The position numbers were made by a program, and so were the translations under genes. DNA of 64,000 bases from the NCBI GenBank assembly GCA_002423025.1, contig DIUN01000048.1, positions 100,407 through 164,406 on the forward strand, in the 5' to 3' direction. The DNA is from Sphingomonadales bacterium UBA6157. Lineage in GTDB: Bacteria; Pseudomonadota; Alphaproteobacteria; Sphingomonadales; Sphingomonadaceae. Of this stretch, positions 40,781 to 48,903 are shown piece after piece. How positions within the stretch are numbered: the stretch's first letter is position 1; each line of letters opens with the position of its first letter. Below the pieces are notes generated by a model that saw only the letters and a list, made by a program, of their open reading frames with translations, did no database searches and was not told the origin of the DNA.

Positions 40781-40850
40781 ATTCTCTCCTCACAGAGAGC
40801 ACGCGCCGCGTTGGGGCGGCGTGGCCCGCCGCCGCTCATAGAGACCAGCA
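40781..40850 (-). ncRNA. Candidate serC leader RNA motif
   Basis: Immediately upstream of serC the minus strand carries two hairpins. The first is GGCGGCG-GGCCA-CGCCGCC, a perfect 7-bp stem. The second, CTCTC-TGTGAG-GAGAG, contains the AGGAGAG ribosome site six or so bases before the ATG. A structured serC leader with the ribosome site inside the 3' hairpin is known in alphaproteobacteria (Rfam serC motif). The match here is by eye to that general architecture, not to the covariance model. Confidence 0.55.
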
Positions 40851-40884
40851 GCGGGATGTAAAGGAGAATTGCCCGGCTAGGGAC

Positions 40885-41772
40885 TTATACGCAGGCGGAA
40901 AGCGTTGCTTCACCAAGGGCACGGGCGATCGGCGGGAAATGCGCGTTGCGGGCAGCCAGGGTGTCCTCGCCGTCGCGAAGATAGGCAGCGACGAGAATCG
41001 GGCGGCGGGCCGGTGGATGCATGAGGCTGACGATGCCGCGGGTGCCATGCGCCCCGGCGCCTGTCTTGTTGGCCTCGCGCCAGCCCGCGGGCAGCGCATC
41101 CCGCAGCATGGCACCGCCAGTGACGCTGCCGGCCATCCAGGCCGTGAGCTGGCGGCGGCCGGCGGGCGTGAGGGCGCGGCCAAGGGTGAGGCGCTGGATG
41201 GTCGCCAGCATGGCCTCGGGGGTGGTGGTGTCTCGCGGGTCGAGGGGAAGGGCCTCGTTCATCTTCGGCTCGTTGCGGTCCAGGCGTGTCGTGTGGTCGC
41301 CAAGGCCGTGCAGCCATTGGGTGAGCGCGGCCGGGCCACCGAGGCGGCGCAGAAGCAGGTTGGCGGCCGGATTGTCGGAGGTGGTGACAGTCGCATGGCA
41401 GAGCTCGGCCAGCGTCATGCTCTGGCCGATGCGCGGCTCGGTGAGCGGGGCGACGTCGATCATGTCCTCGCGGCGGATGGGCACCGGTTCGGCGAGGCTG
41501 AGGCGTTTGTGCTCCGCCAGCCAGAGGATGTGCCCGGCAAGCAGCGCCTTGAAGGTGGAGCACATCGGAAAGCGCAAGTCCTCGTTCCAGCCGAAGCGGG
41601 CGCCATCCTGCGTATCCAGCACGGCGAGGCCGTAGCGGCCGCCGCTTTTGCGCTCGATGCCGGCGCAGATGGCGTTCAGTGGCTCCAGCCGCTGGTTGCA
41701 GGCGGGCGCGGCAAGGCCCGGCACCGGAGCGGCGAGGAGAGCGGCGAGAAGCGTGCGGCGGGCGATGAGCAT
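40885..41772 (-). CDS. Class A beta-lactamase family protein
   Basis: A 295-residue periplasmic serine hydrolase. A signal peptide (LIARRTLLAALLAAP) ends near the first GLAAPAC; an RR pair near the start may be a Tat feature. Class A motifs are all present: SxxK in CSTFK, SDN in TTSDNPA, the general base Glu in NEPKMNE, and KTG in NKTGAGAHG. A Cys precedes the active Ser as in some carbapenemases, but the partner Cys expected after KTG is missing (Gly). Start ATG 41772 is taken in place of a frame from 41808. It is a lone chromosomal gene divergent from the LOG gene. Spectrum cannot be read from sequence. Confidence 0.88.
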   Translation of the reverse strand: MLIARRTLLAALLAAPVPGLAAPACNQRLEPLNAICAGIERKSGGRYGLAVLDTQDGARFGWNEDLRFPMCSTFKALLAGHILWLAEHKRLSLAEPVPIRREDMIDVAPLTEPRIGQSMTLAELCHATVTTSDNPAANLLLRRLGGPAALTQWLHGLGDHTTRLDRNEPKMNEALPLDPRDTTTPEAMLATIQRLTLGRALTPAGRRQLTAWMAGSVTGGAMLRDALPAGWREANKTGAGAHGTRGIVSLMHPPARRPILVAAYLRDGEDTLAARNAHFPPIARALGEATLSACV

Positions 41773-41854
41773 GCGCGCATTGCTGGCATTGCTGCCGGCT
41801 GGCCGCAAGAGGCGGGGTGACAGGAGCCGCTGCCGCCATTACCTCCGATAGCCT

Positions 41855-42727
41855 ATGACAACATCCCCCCCGAACAATCCGCCCGGCATCTTCCCCTCCG
41901 CCCGTACCGAGGCAGAGCTGGCAAAGGCCCCCACGAGCGTCCCGCAGACCGAGCATCCGGCTTATCGGCTAGCGTTCCAGGACCATGATTTCCTGCTCCG
42001 GGAAGACCTGCGGCCGGTGCGCTTCCAGCTTGAGCTGCTCAAGGTGGAACTGGCACTCTCCGAGGCCGGCATCGATTCGACCTTTGTGTTCTACGGCTCG
42101 GCCCGCATCCCGGCGCCTGACAAGGCCGAGGCGCTGGTGAACGCTGCGGCCACGCCGCAAGCCCGGGCCATCGCCGAGCGGCTGGCGGCAAAATCCCGCT
42201 ATTATGAGGAGGCCCGCAAGCTGGCCCGGCTGGCTTCAAGCTGTGACCCGGCGGATGGCTCGCGCTGCTTCACCGTGTGTTCCGGCGGCGGCCCCTCGAT
42301 CATGGAGGCGGCCAATCTTGGCGCGCATGAGGCGGGCGCGCCTTCGTTGGGGCTGAATATCGTGCTGCCACACGAGCAGGTACCCAACCCCTATGTGACG
42401 CCGGGGCTGTCCTTCCAGTTCCACTATTTTGCGCTGCGCAAGATGCACTTTCTCATGCGCGCCAAGGCCGTGGCGGTGTTCCCGGGCGGCTATGGCACGA
42501 TGGACGAGTTTTTCGAGCTGCTGACGCTGGTGCAGACCGGTAAGGTCAAGCCTGTGCCCATCCTGCTGTTCGGGCGGGACTTCTGGGGAACAGTTGTGAA
42601 CTTCCAGGCGCTGGCCGATGAAGGCGTGATCTCGGCGGCGGACCTGGCGCTGTTCCATGTCGTGGAGACGGCGGACGAGGCCTGGGAGATCGTGCGCGCC
42701 CAATACGGGCTCCAAGCGGCCCGCTAA
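41855..42727 (+). CDS. LOG family protein (cytokinin-riboside phosphoribohydrolase-like)
   Basis: A 290-residue member of the Rossmann-fold LOG/lysine decarboxylase-like family. The signature PGGYGTMDEFFE (about 210-221) with the preceding VCSGGGPSIMEAANLGAHEAG defines it. The family cleaves the N-glycosidic bond of nucleotide 5'-monophosphates; in plants and some bacteria this activates cytokinins, in others AMP or purine phosphoribohydrolase activity is described. The first 90 residues are an extension typical of the longer proteobacterial form. It is divergent from the beta-lactamase, with an 82-base shared gap. Confidence 0.88.
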   Translation: MTTSPPNNPPGIFPSARTEAELAKAPTSVPQTEHPAYRLAFQDHDFLLREDLRPVRFQLELLKVELALSEAGIDSTFVFYGSARIPAPDKAEALVNAAATPQARAIAERLAAKSRYYEEARKLARLASSCDPADGSRCFTVCSGGGPSIMEAANLGAHEAGAPSLGLNIVLPHEQVPNPYVTPGLSFQFHYFALRKMHFLMRAKAVAVFPGGYGTMDEFFELLTLVQTGKVKPVPILLFGRDFWGTVVNFQALADEGVISAADLALFHVVETADEAWEIVRAQYGLQAAR

Positions 42728-42766
42728 AACAGCTGCGCCCTCTCCCCGGGGGGAAGAGGGCGCAGC
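42728..42766 (-). terminator. Terminator for the cytochrome c gene
   Basis: GCTGCGCCCTCT (42732-42743) pairs over 12 bp with 42755-42766. On the minus strand it is followed by GTTTTAG, so it best serves the leftward cytochrome gene; there is no T run on the plus side. Confidence 0.7.
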
Positions 42767-42785
42767 GTCAACCCAGATTGCTGGA

Positions 42786-43415
42786 TCAGGCTGTCGGCGC
42801 GGTTTCTGCCGGGGCCGCTTCAGCCGGGGCAGCCGCATCGGCCGGTGCAGCTTCAGCAGCCGGCGCTTCCTCGGCGGGAGCGGCGGGCAGCGGCAGCGGG
42901 CTGGCGCTCTTGGTGTTCAGCCAGGCGAGAACGGCGGCGCGCTCTTCCGGCTTGCTGAGGCCGGCAAAGCTCATCTTGTTGCCCGGAGCATAGGCCTTGG
43001 GGCTCTTGAGCCAGGCGCTGAGCTCGTCCCAGGTCCAGGGCTTGCCCTTCATGCCGCCCAGAGCGTCTGAATAGCCGAAGCCGGCGGCGCGGGCGTGCGT
43101 GGCGCCAACGATGCCATAAAGATTGGGGCCGATGCCATTGGCGCCGCCCTGATCGGCATTGTGGCAGGCAGCGCACTTCTTGAAGACCGCTTCGCCCTTC
43201 TCGGGGCTGGCGGAGGCGAGATAGAAAGCGATGGGCTTTTCAGCCTCCACAGCCGGGCCTGCAACGACCTCTTCTTCAACGCCGGCGATGGCGAAGCTCT
43301 GCTTTTCCAGCGGGTGCGGCTTGAAGACGCCGTCTGTCACGATGTTGATACCGAGCAGCAGCACACACGCTGCCAGCACCCAGCCGGCGATCTTGTTGAA
43401 TTCGAAGCTGTCCAA
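42786..43415 (-). CDS. Membrane-anchored cytochrome c (cytochrome c550/c2-like)
   Basis: A 209-residue c-type cytochrome. An N-terminal helix (KIAGWVLAACVLLLGINI) is an uncleaved anchor, the haem site is CAACH (about residue 82), and KMSFAGL supplies the axial Met. The C-terminal 35 residues are an Ala/Pro/Glu-rich tail. Related proteins in alphaproteobacteria transfer electrons between the bc1 complex and terminal oxidases. The start is assigned to TTG 43415, because the homologous DSFEFNKIAGW starts there and GGGAG lies seven bases before; a longer open frame upstream has no similarity. It is divergent from pheA. Confidence 0.87.
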   Translation of the reverse strand: MDSFEFNKIAGWVLAACVLLLGINIVTDGVFKPHPLEKQSFAIAGVEEEVVAGPAVEAEKPIAFYLASASPEKGEAVFKKCAACHNADQGGANGIGPNLYGIVGATHARAAGFGYSDALGGMKGKPWTWDELSAWLKSPKAYAPGNKMSFAGLSKPEERAAVLAWLNTKSASPLPLPAAPAEEAPAAEAAPADAAAPAEAAPAETAPTA

Positions 43416-43624
43416 CGTCTGGCTCCCGAAGCAGGAATATGGGGCAACGCTGCGCCCCGGCAAAGTCGCGGTTGCTATAGCAGCGCAAGGCGCGGCGGCA
43501 AGAGTGCGCATCGCCGCGAATGCGCAGAATGTGCAGATATATGGCGCGTTGCAGCATCGCGCCGCAGCGCGGCTGGGCCGAAACCCGGCTACCCATCCCG
43601 GCAAAAGCCGGTTAAGCGGCCCGG

Positions 43625-44515
43625 ATGAGCAGCTATCCTCCCCTTGCCGATGCCCTTGTGCGCCAGATGGCGCAGCGCGCCGATGCCGATCCGGCCAATG
43701 GCGTGGCCTTTCAGGGCGCGCCCGGTGCCTATTCCCACCAGGCGGTGCGCGAGTTGTTCCCCAACGGCAATCCGCTGCCGTGCCCGGCGTTTGAAGATGC
43801 CATCGAGGCGGTGCAGACCGGCCGGGTTGCCCGCGCTGTCATCCCCATCGAAAACTCCCTGCACGGGCGCGTAGCAGACATGCACTTCCTGCTGCCGGAA
43901 TCGGGCCTGCACATTGTGGGCGAGCATTTTGTGCGGGTGCGGCACTGCCTGCTCGGGATCGGCGAGGAGAGCCAGCTCAATGAGGTGCTCAGCCACCCGC
44001 AGGCACTCGGCCAGGTGCGCAAGCGCATGCGCGCCATGGGGCTGGAACCGATCAGTTATTTTGACACCGCTGCCGCTGCGGCCTTTGTGGCGGGCGAGGG
44101 TGATCCGAGCCGTGGCGCCATCGCCTCGGCGCTGGCCGCCGAACTTTATGGGCTGAAGATCTTCCGCCAAGGCGTCGAGGATGCCGACCATAACACCACG
44201 CGCTTCGTGGTGTTGGCGCGTGAGCCGGTGGCAGTGCCGCCCGGCGTGCCGGCGATGACGAGCATGGTCTTCCAGGTGCGCAGCGTACCGGCCGCGCTGT
44301 TCAAGGCGCTGGGCGGCTTTGCCACAAACGGCATCAACATCACCAAGCTGGAGAGCTACCTGCGCGGCGGTTCATTCCAGGTGGCGGAATTTTATGCCGA
44401 TATCGAAGGCGCGCCGAACGACCCGGCGGTGAAGCTGGCGATGGAGGAACTGGGGTTCCACACCAACTGGATCAAGGTGTTGGGAACCTATCCGCGTGCC
44501 GACGGGCGCGGCTGA
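43625..44515 (+). CDS. pheA: Prephenate dehydratase
   Basis: Converts prephenate to phenylpyruvate for phenylalanine. The 296 residues contain the PDT domain (AFQGAPGAYSHQA, VIPIENSLHGRV, NTTRFVVL with the catalytic Thr) and a C-terminal ACT regulatory domain with the phenylalanine-sensing LESYLRGGSFQVAEFY. There is no fused chorismate mutase; a separate small mutase is encoded at 56259-56582. It is divergent from the cytochrome c gene. Confidence 0.96.
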   Translation: MSSYPPLADALVRQMAQRADADPANGVAFQGAPGAYSHQAVRELFPNGNPLPCPAFEDAIEAVQTGRVARAVIPIENSLHGRVADMHFLLPESGLHIVGEHFVRVRHCLLGIGEESQLNEVLSHPQALGQVRKRMRAMGLEPISYFDTAAAAAFVAGEGDPSRGAIASALAAELYGLKIFRQGVEDADHNTTRFVVLAREPVAVPPGVPAMTSMVFQVRSVPAALFKALGGFATNGINITKLESYLRGGSFQVAEFYADIEGAPNDPAVKLAMEELGFHTNWIKVLGTYPRADGRG

Positions 44516-44545
44516 GGGCTGCGCATCCCTTAGCCGGGGCGCGCC

Positions 44546-45094
44546 TCAGGCCGGCGCGCGCATCAGGTGCAGGCGGGCCTTGCCATGGTCCCGCGTGGCG
44601 AGAACCTCGTAGGGCGTGTCCAGAACTTCCTTGCGGCTTGTCTCCACCGAGATCAACGCGCCGGGCGCGATCCAGCCGCGCTCGGCAAGGCGGGTGAGCG
44701 CCGGTTGGGCCAGCCCTTCGCCATAGGGCGGATCCAGCAGGATGATGTCACACGGCAGCGGCGCAGTGCCGACTGATTCGACCGGCGCGGCGATCACGTC
44801 CGGCCGCAGAGTGGTGCCGATGGTGCATTTGGCGATGTTGGTCTTCAGCGCCTTCAGGGCCTCGGCATCGCGCTCCACAAAGGTGCAGTGAGCGGCGCCG
44901 CGAGACAGCGCCTCCAGCCCGAGCGCGCCGGTGCCGGCAAAGCCATCGAGAACGCGAAGGTCATGAAAGCTGCCGACTCGGCTGGCTAGCATGGAGAACA
45001 GCGCCTCGCGCACCCTGTCTGCCGTCGGGCGCGTGGCCTCGCCCGCCGGGGCGATGAGGGCGCGGCCGCGCCAGAGGCCGGAAATGATCCGCAT
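44546..45094 (-). CDS. rsmD: 16S rRNA (guanine966-N2)-methyltransferase
   Basis: A 182-residue RsmD: it starts MRIISGLWRGRAL, a family hallmark, and has the SAM motif VLDGFAGTGALGLEALSRGA and the catalytic LLDPPYGEG (motif IV DPPY) that methylates the exocyclic amine of G966. It lies three bases after the pseudouridine synthase gene on the same strand, which agrees with co-transcription of two ribosome-modification genes. Confidence 0.95.
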   Translation of the reverse strand: MRIISGLWRGRALIAPAGEATRPTADRVREALFSMLASRVGSFHDLRVLDGFAGTGALGLEALSRGAAHCTFVERDAEALKALKTNIAKCTIGTTLRPDVIAAPVESVGTAPLPCDIILLDPPYGEGLAQPALTRLAERGWIAPGALISVETSRKEVLDTPYEVLATRDHGKARLHLMRAPA

Positions 45095-45097
45095 CGG

Positions 45098-46591
45098 TCA
45101 GGTCGAGCGCGAAAGCTGCTTGCGGAGCGAGGCGACAACGCCATCCGGCACTTCATCGGCATCGCGTGGCGGCAAGTCACCCAGCTCAAGCGGGCCATAG
45201 CCGACGCGGATGAGCCGCGAGACCTGCAGGCCGAGATGCTCGAGCACGCGGCGGATTTCGCGGTTCTTGCCCTCGGTGAGCGTGATGCTCAGCCAGAGGT
45301 TGCGACCGGTGCGGCGTTCGATCTCGGCATCGATCGGGCCATATTTCATGCCATCGATGGTGACGCCCTCGATCAGGCTCTCCACCATCGGCTGCGAGAT
45401 TTCACCATAAGCGCGAACGCGGTAGCGGCGCGGCACGGCGTTGATCGGCAGCTCCAGCGCGCGCTTTAGGGCGCCATCCGTGGTGAGCAACAGCAGCCCT
45501 TCCGTGTTCATGTCCAGCCGGCCGACAGGCACGACACGCGGCATGCCGGGAGGCAGGATGTCCATGATCGTCGGGCGGCCACCAGGGTCACGCGCCGTGG
45601 TGAGGAAACCGGCGGGCTTGTGGAAGCGGAACAGCCGTGATGGCTCCAGCGCAGCCACCGGTTCGCCGTTGACGGTGATGCCGTTTAGGCTGTTGACGAT
45701 GGTCGCCGGCGTTGTGAGCACGGCGCCATTGAGCGCTACTTCACCCTTTTCGATCATCCGCTCGATGTCGCGCCGCGAGCCGATGCCGGCGCGGGCGAGC
45801 AGCTTGGCGATGCGCTGTGGCTCGGTGGGCACGGCCTTGCCGGTGCGCTCGGCCGTGCGCTCGGCAGCACGGGCCTCGCCGCGGCCACGGCGGCCGGTGG
45901 GAGCGCTGCGCGTTGCGGCGGGAAAGTCCGAGAATGGCTCCGGGTTGCGGGACGGGCGGCCGGTGCGGGCCGGGCGGGCCAGCGCCTGCGGCTCGCTGCG
46001 CGGCACGCGGGGCAGGCGGCCACCGGGGATATGGCGGCGGCCATCACCGCCATCAGGGCCTGGCGCGCTGCGCGTGGGGGTGGGGGCGCTGCGGTGCGAA
46101 GGGCCGGCGCGACGGCTGGCGGCGGCCGCCTCGGCTTGCTCGGCTTCGCGGCGCGACGTGGTGATGGTTTCATCCGAGGCACGCGGCGGGCGCGGACGGG
46201 CCGGCTGCTCGCTGCGTTCCAGCCGGTCGCCGCCGGGCCGGGGCCGGCCGAAGCCGCCTTCGCGGGGGGCGCCGAAAGAGCCGCCTTCGCGGCGGGGACC
46301 AAAGTTGCCACCTTCGCGGCGCTCGTTGAAGCCGCCTTCGCGGCGCTCATTAAAGCCGCCTTCGCGGCGGGGCCCTCCTGGGCCGCCTTCACGACGGGGG
46401 CCGAAGTTGCCTTCGCGACGTTCGGAAGGGCCGCCTTCACGGCGTTCGCTGAAAGAGCCGCCTTCGCGGCGTTCACCAAAGGAGCCGCCTTCGCGGCGGG
46501 AGGAACCCGCGCCGGGTGGGCGCTGGGATGGGCCGCCGGGGGGGCGGCGGGTGGGGCCCGTGGGGCCTCCGGTCTTACGGGGTGGTCGCAT
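45098..46591 (-). CDS. RluB/RsuA-family 23S rRNA pseudouridine synthase with long RREGG-repeat N-terminus
   Basis: A 497-residue protein. The last 250 or so residues are a standard RluB enzyme: S4-like domain (RIAKLLARAGIGSRRDIERMI), catalytic Asp in GRLDMNTEGLL and the RsuA-type KNREIRRVLEHLG. Before it, residues 1-200 are an unusual low-complexity tail with about a dozen RREGG/ERREGG repeats and many Pro and Gly, which should be disordered and RNA-binding like RGG tails. ATG 46591 (MRPPRKTGG) is the start; an upstream extension is unlikely. It is translated with rsmD three bases on. Confidence 0.9.
   Translation of the reverse strand: MRPPRKTGGPTGPTRRPPGGPSQRPPGAGSSRREGGSFGERREGGSFSERREGGPSERREGNFGPRREGGPGGPRREGGFNERREGGFNERREGGNFGPRREGGSFGAPREGGFGRPRPGGDRLERSEQPARPRPPRASDETITTSRREAEQAEAAAASRRAGPSHRSAPTPTRSAPGPDGGDGRRHIPGGRLPRVPRSEPQALARPARTGRPSRNPEPFSDFPAATRSAPTGRRGRGEARAAERTAERTGKAVPTEPQRIAKLLARAGIGSRRDIERMIEKGEVALNGAVLTTPATIVNSLNGITVNGEPVAALEPSRLFRFHKPAGFLTTARDPGGRPTIMDILPPGMPRVVPVGRLDMNTEGLLLLTTDGALKRALELPINAVPRRYRVRAYGEISQPMVESLIEGVTIDGMKYGPIDAEIERRTGRNLWLSITLTEGKNREIRRVLEHLGLQVSRLIRVGYGPLELGDLPPRDADEVPDGVVASLRKQLSRST
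46240..46500 (-). repeat. Tandem repeats coding for RREGG units
   Basis: About twelve degenerate copies of a unit of 18-24 bases (recurring GCCTTCGCGGCG on the plus strand) encode the RREGG-type tail of the pseudouridine synthase. They keep the reading frame. Copy number may vary among strains. Confidence 0.8.
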
Positions 46592-46683
46592 CGCGCTGCC
46601 TTGCGCCGGTTCTAGCCTGCTTGTCCAGTTTTCCCCGGCATGAGGTTGCCAGCCGCTGCGGCGCGCGATAGGGCAGGCGCAGT

Positions 46684-46768
46684 GCGGGCGTGGTGAAACT
46701 GGTAGACGCGCGGGACTCAAAATCCCGTTCCGAGAGGAGTGTCGGTTCGATTCCGACCGCCCGCACCA
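46684..46768 (+). tRNA. tRNA-Leu (CAA)
   Basis: An 85-base class II tRNA. The acceptor GCGGGCG pairs with CGCCCGC, the anticodon stem-loop CGGGA-CTCAAAA-TCCCG gives anticodon CAA, a long variable arm follows, and the T-arm contains GGTTCGATTCC. CCA is encoded. Confidence 0.95.
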
Positions 46769-46786
46769 ACGCCCGCCCCATGCCAG

Positions 46787-47983
46787 CTAGCCGCCGAAAC
46801 CTTCCACAAGGAACTTCTGGGCCAGCGCGGCATGGAAGGCCGCGCCCCGCGCCATCACCGCTTCATCGATGACCATGCGGTTGCTGTGCAGGCCGCAGCA
46901 TTGCGTCCAGTCCGTGCCATCTTCGGATGCTCCGAGAAAGAACATCGCGCCCGGCACTTTCTCAAGCACATAGGCAAAATCCTCGGCGCCCATGATCGGG
47001 TTTTCAAGGCTGCGCCAAGCATCGACACCGAGCAGTTCGGTGGCGGTCGCCTGGCCAAAGGCAGCGGCGCGGGAATCACAGACGGTGACGGGAAAGCCCT
47101 GCTCGAAGCGCACATCGGCACTGGCGCCATGGGCTGCGGCAATGCCCTTGGCGAGTTTCTCCAGGCCGATCTGCACGCTGGCGCGGGTGCGCGGCGAGAG
47201 GGTGCGGATGGTGCCGAGCATGAACGCCGTCTCGGGGATGACATTGTCTGTGCTGCCGGCCTCGATTTTCGCGATGGTGACCACGGCGGGATCGAACACC
47301 GAGACCTGTCGCGTGACATAGGCCTGGATGGCGCCGACGATTTCGCAGGCGATCGGCACGGGATCGAGCGCATCATGCGGCATGGAGGCATGGCCGCCGC
47401 GGCCGGTGACGGTGATGCGAATCTTGTCGGCCGAGGCCAGCAGCGGCCCGGGCTTGCCACAGATGAGGCCGTGCGGCGCGTTGGGCATGATGTGCAGGGC
47501 AAAGGCGGCATCGGGCAGGGGATCGAGGAGGCCGTCATCGAGCATGAAGCGGGCGCCGTGATGGCCCTCCTCACCGGGCTGGAACATGAACTGCACGGTA
47601 CCGGGCAGCTGGTCCCGCCGAGCGCAGAGCAGCCGGGCAGCGCCGACAAGCATGGCGACATGGCTGTCATGCCCGCAGGCGTGCATGGCGCCGGGGGTGC
47701 CGGAGGCGAAATCCAGCCCGGTATCCTCGTTCATCGGCAGCGCATCGGTGTCGCCGCGCAGCAGTACGGTACGGCCATTGGCGGAGCCTTGTAGCGTCGC
47801 GACCAGCCCGGTGGTGCTGGGGCCCTCCCGGAAGTGTAGCGGCAGGCCGGCGAGAGCCTCGCGGATTTTCGCCGTGGTCCTCGGGTTGCTCAGGCCGATT
47901 TCCGGCTCGGCATGGATGGCGCGACGCAGCGAGACAAGGCCGGGCAGCAGCGCTTCGGCTTCGGCAGAGAGGGTGGCGAGCAT
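46787..47983 (-). CDS. M20-family amidohydrolase (hippurate / N-acyl-amino acid hydrolase type)
   Basis: A 398-residue metallohydrolase. The family motifs are HAEPEIG, RGDTDALPM, MHACGHDSHVAML (metal Cys/His cluster) and QPGEEGHHGA (catalytic and metal Glu), and TGRGGHASMP marks the dimerisation domain. Such enzymes cleave N-acyl amino acids, hippurate or indole conjugates in the cytoplasm. ATG 47983 has GGAG six bases upstream; an in-frame ATG at 48004 lies inside the previous gene. It directly follows the dienelactone hydrolase gene (10-base gap), suggesting a two-gene operon. Confidence 0.92.
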   Translation of the reverse strand: MLATLSAEAEALLPGLVSLRRAIHAEPEIGLSNPRTTAKIREALAGLPLHFREGPSTTGLVATLQGSANGRTVLLRGDTDALPMNEDTGLDFASGTPGAMHACGHDSHVAMLVGAARLLCARRDQLPGTVQFMFQPGEEGHHGARFMLDDGLLDPLPDAAFALHIMPNAPHGLICGKPGPLLASADKIRITVTGRGGHASMPHDALDPVPIACEIVGAIQAYVTRQVSVFDPAVVTIAKIEAGSTDNVIPETAFMLGTIRTLSPRTRASVQIGLEKLAKGIAAAHGASADVRFEQGFPVTVCDSRAAAFGQATATELLGVDAWRSLENPIMGAEDFAYVLEKVPGAMFFLGASEDGTDWTQCCGLHSNRMVIDEAVMARGAAFHAALAQKFLVEGFGG

Positions 47984-47993
47984 GCGATGCTCC

Positions 47994-48857
47994 TTAAACG
48001 CCATTGGCCTTGAAGTGCGCCATCAGCAGTGCCCAGCCATCGGCAGCATCGGCAGGATTGTAGCTGGCACGATAATCGGCGTGGAAGCCATGGTCACTTG
48101 CCGGGTAGAGCTTGATGCGGCTTTTGGAGCCTGCGGCCTTGAGCGCGGCCTGCATGGCTTCCACATCGGCAACCGGGATGCCCTTGTCCAGCGCGCCATA
48201 GAGACCGAGCACGGGGGCCTTGAGCTCGGCGGCGAAGTCCAGCGGGTAGCGGCGGGCCTCGCCGCCGGGCTGGCCCTTCAGCCGGCCATACCAGGCGACG
48301 CCAGCGCCAAGCTGCGGGAAGCGCTGGGCTGCTGTCCACACCACGGTTCCGCCCCAGCAGAAGCCGGTGATGGCGAGTCGCTTGGGGGCGACGAATGTTT
48401 GCGCGGCGAGCCAATCGAGCGTGGCCTTAACATCGCCCATCACCTGCTCGTTGCCGGCGGTGCCGACGATTTTCAGGATGGCTGGAAAGTCCGTCAGCGT
48501 TGGCAGCGTGCGCTGCGGATCGGCGCGGAAAAAGAACTCTGGCGCAATCGCGACATAGCCTGCCTGGGCAAAGCGGCGGCAGATATCGCGGATATACTCG
48601 TGCAGCCCGAAGACCTCGTTGACGACGATGACAGCGGGGTGCCGGCCGGGGGCCGACGGGCGCGCCACGAAGCCGGGCAAGCCGCCAGCCATGGTGACGC
48701 TCTCGATGGTGAGGCCCTTTGTGCCGGTACTGATCGGCTCGGCGCTGGCGCTCACCGCGGCAGCAGCATAGCCGGCGGCCAGCAGCGCGGTGAGGCTGCG
48801 ACGCGAGATGTGCAGGTCTTCAGCCAGCGTGCCTTCAGGGCGGGTAAGCGTAACCAT
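47994..48857 (-). CDS. Dienelactone hydrolase family protein, exported
   Basis: A 287-residue alpha/beta hydrolase of the carboxymethylenebutenolidase family. The catalytic Cys lies in ITGFCWGGTVVW, Asp in YGALDKGIPV and His in SDHGFHADY. An ISRRSLTALLAAG segment near residue 20 followed by ASA is a twin-arginine-like signal, so it is probably exported folded. Related periplasmic proteins have broad esterase or lactonase activity and are not necessarily part of chlorocatechol pathways. It is followed by the M20 amidohydrolase gene. Confidence 0.88.
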   Translation of the reverse strand: MVTLTRPEGTLAEDLHISRRSLTALLAAGYAAAAVSASAEPISTGTKGLTIESVTMAGGLPGFVARPSAPGRHPAVIVVNEVFGLHEYIRDICRRFAQAGYVAIAPEFFFRADPQRTLPTLTDFPAILKIVGTAGNEQVMGDVKATLDWLAAQTFVAPKRLAITGFCWGGTVVWTAAQRFPQLGAGVAWYGRLKGQPGGEARRYPLDFAAELKAPVLGLYGALDKGIPVADVEAMQAALKAAGSKSRIKLYPASDHGFHADYRASYNPADAADGWALLMAHFKANGV

Positions 48858-48903
48858 GCGAAAACTCCTTGGGGGCGTTGTGCTCGCAGACTAGACTTCG
48901 GGG

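Noticed and set aside
46240..46500. Regularly spaced repeats as a possible CRISPR array
   Set aside because: Units are 18-24 bases, lack unique spacers and encode RREGG in frame; no cas genes are near.
45441..46643. 400-codon plus-strand frame with Pro/Ser/Arg repeats
   Set aside because: It is the antisense reading of the pseudouridine synthase and its RREGG repeats. The apparent repeats come from the coding repeats on the other strand.
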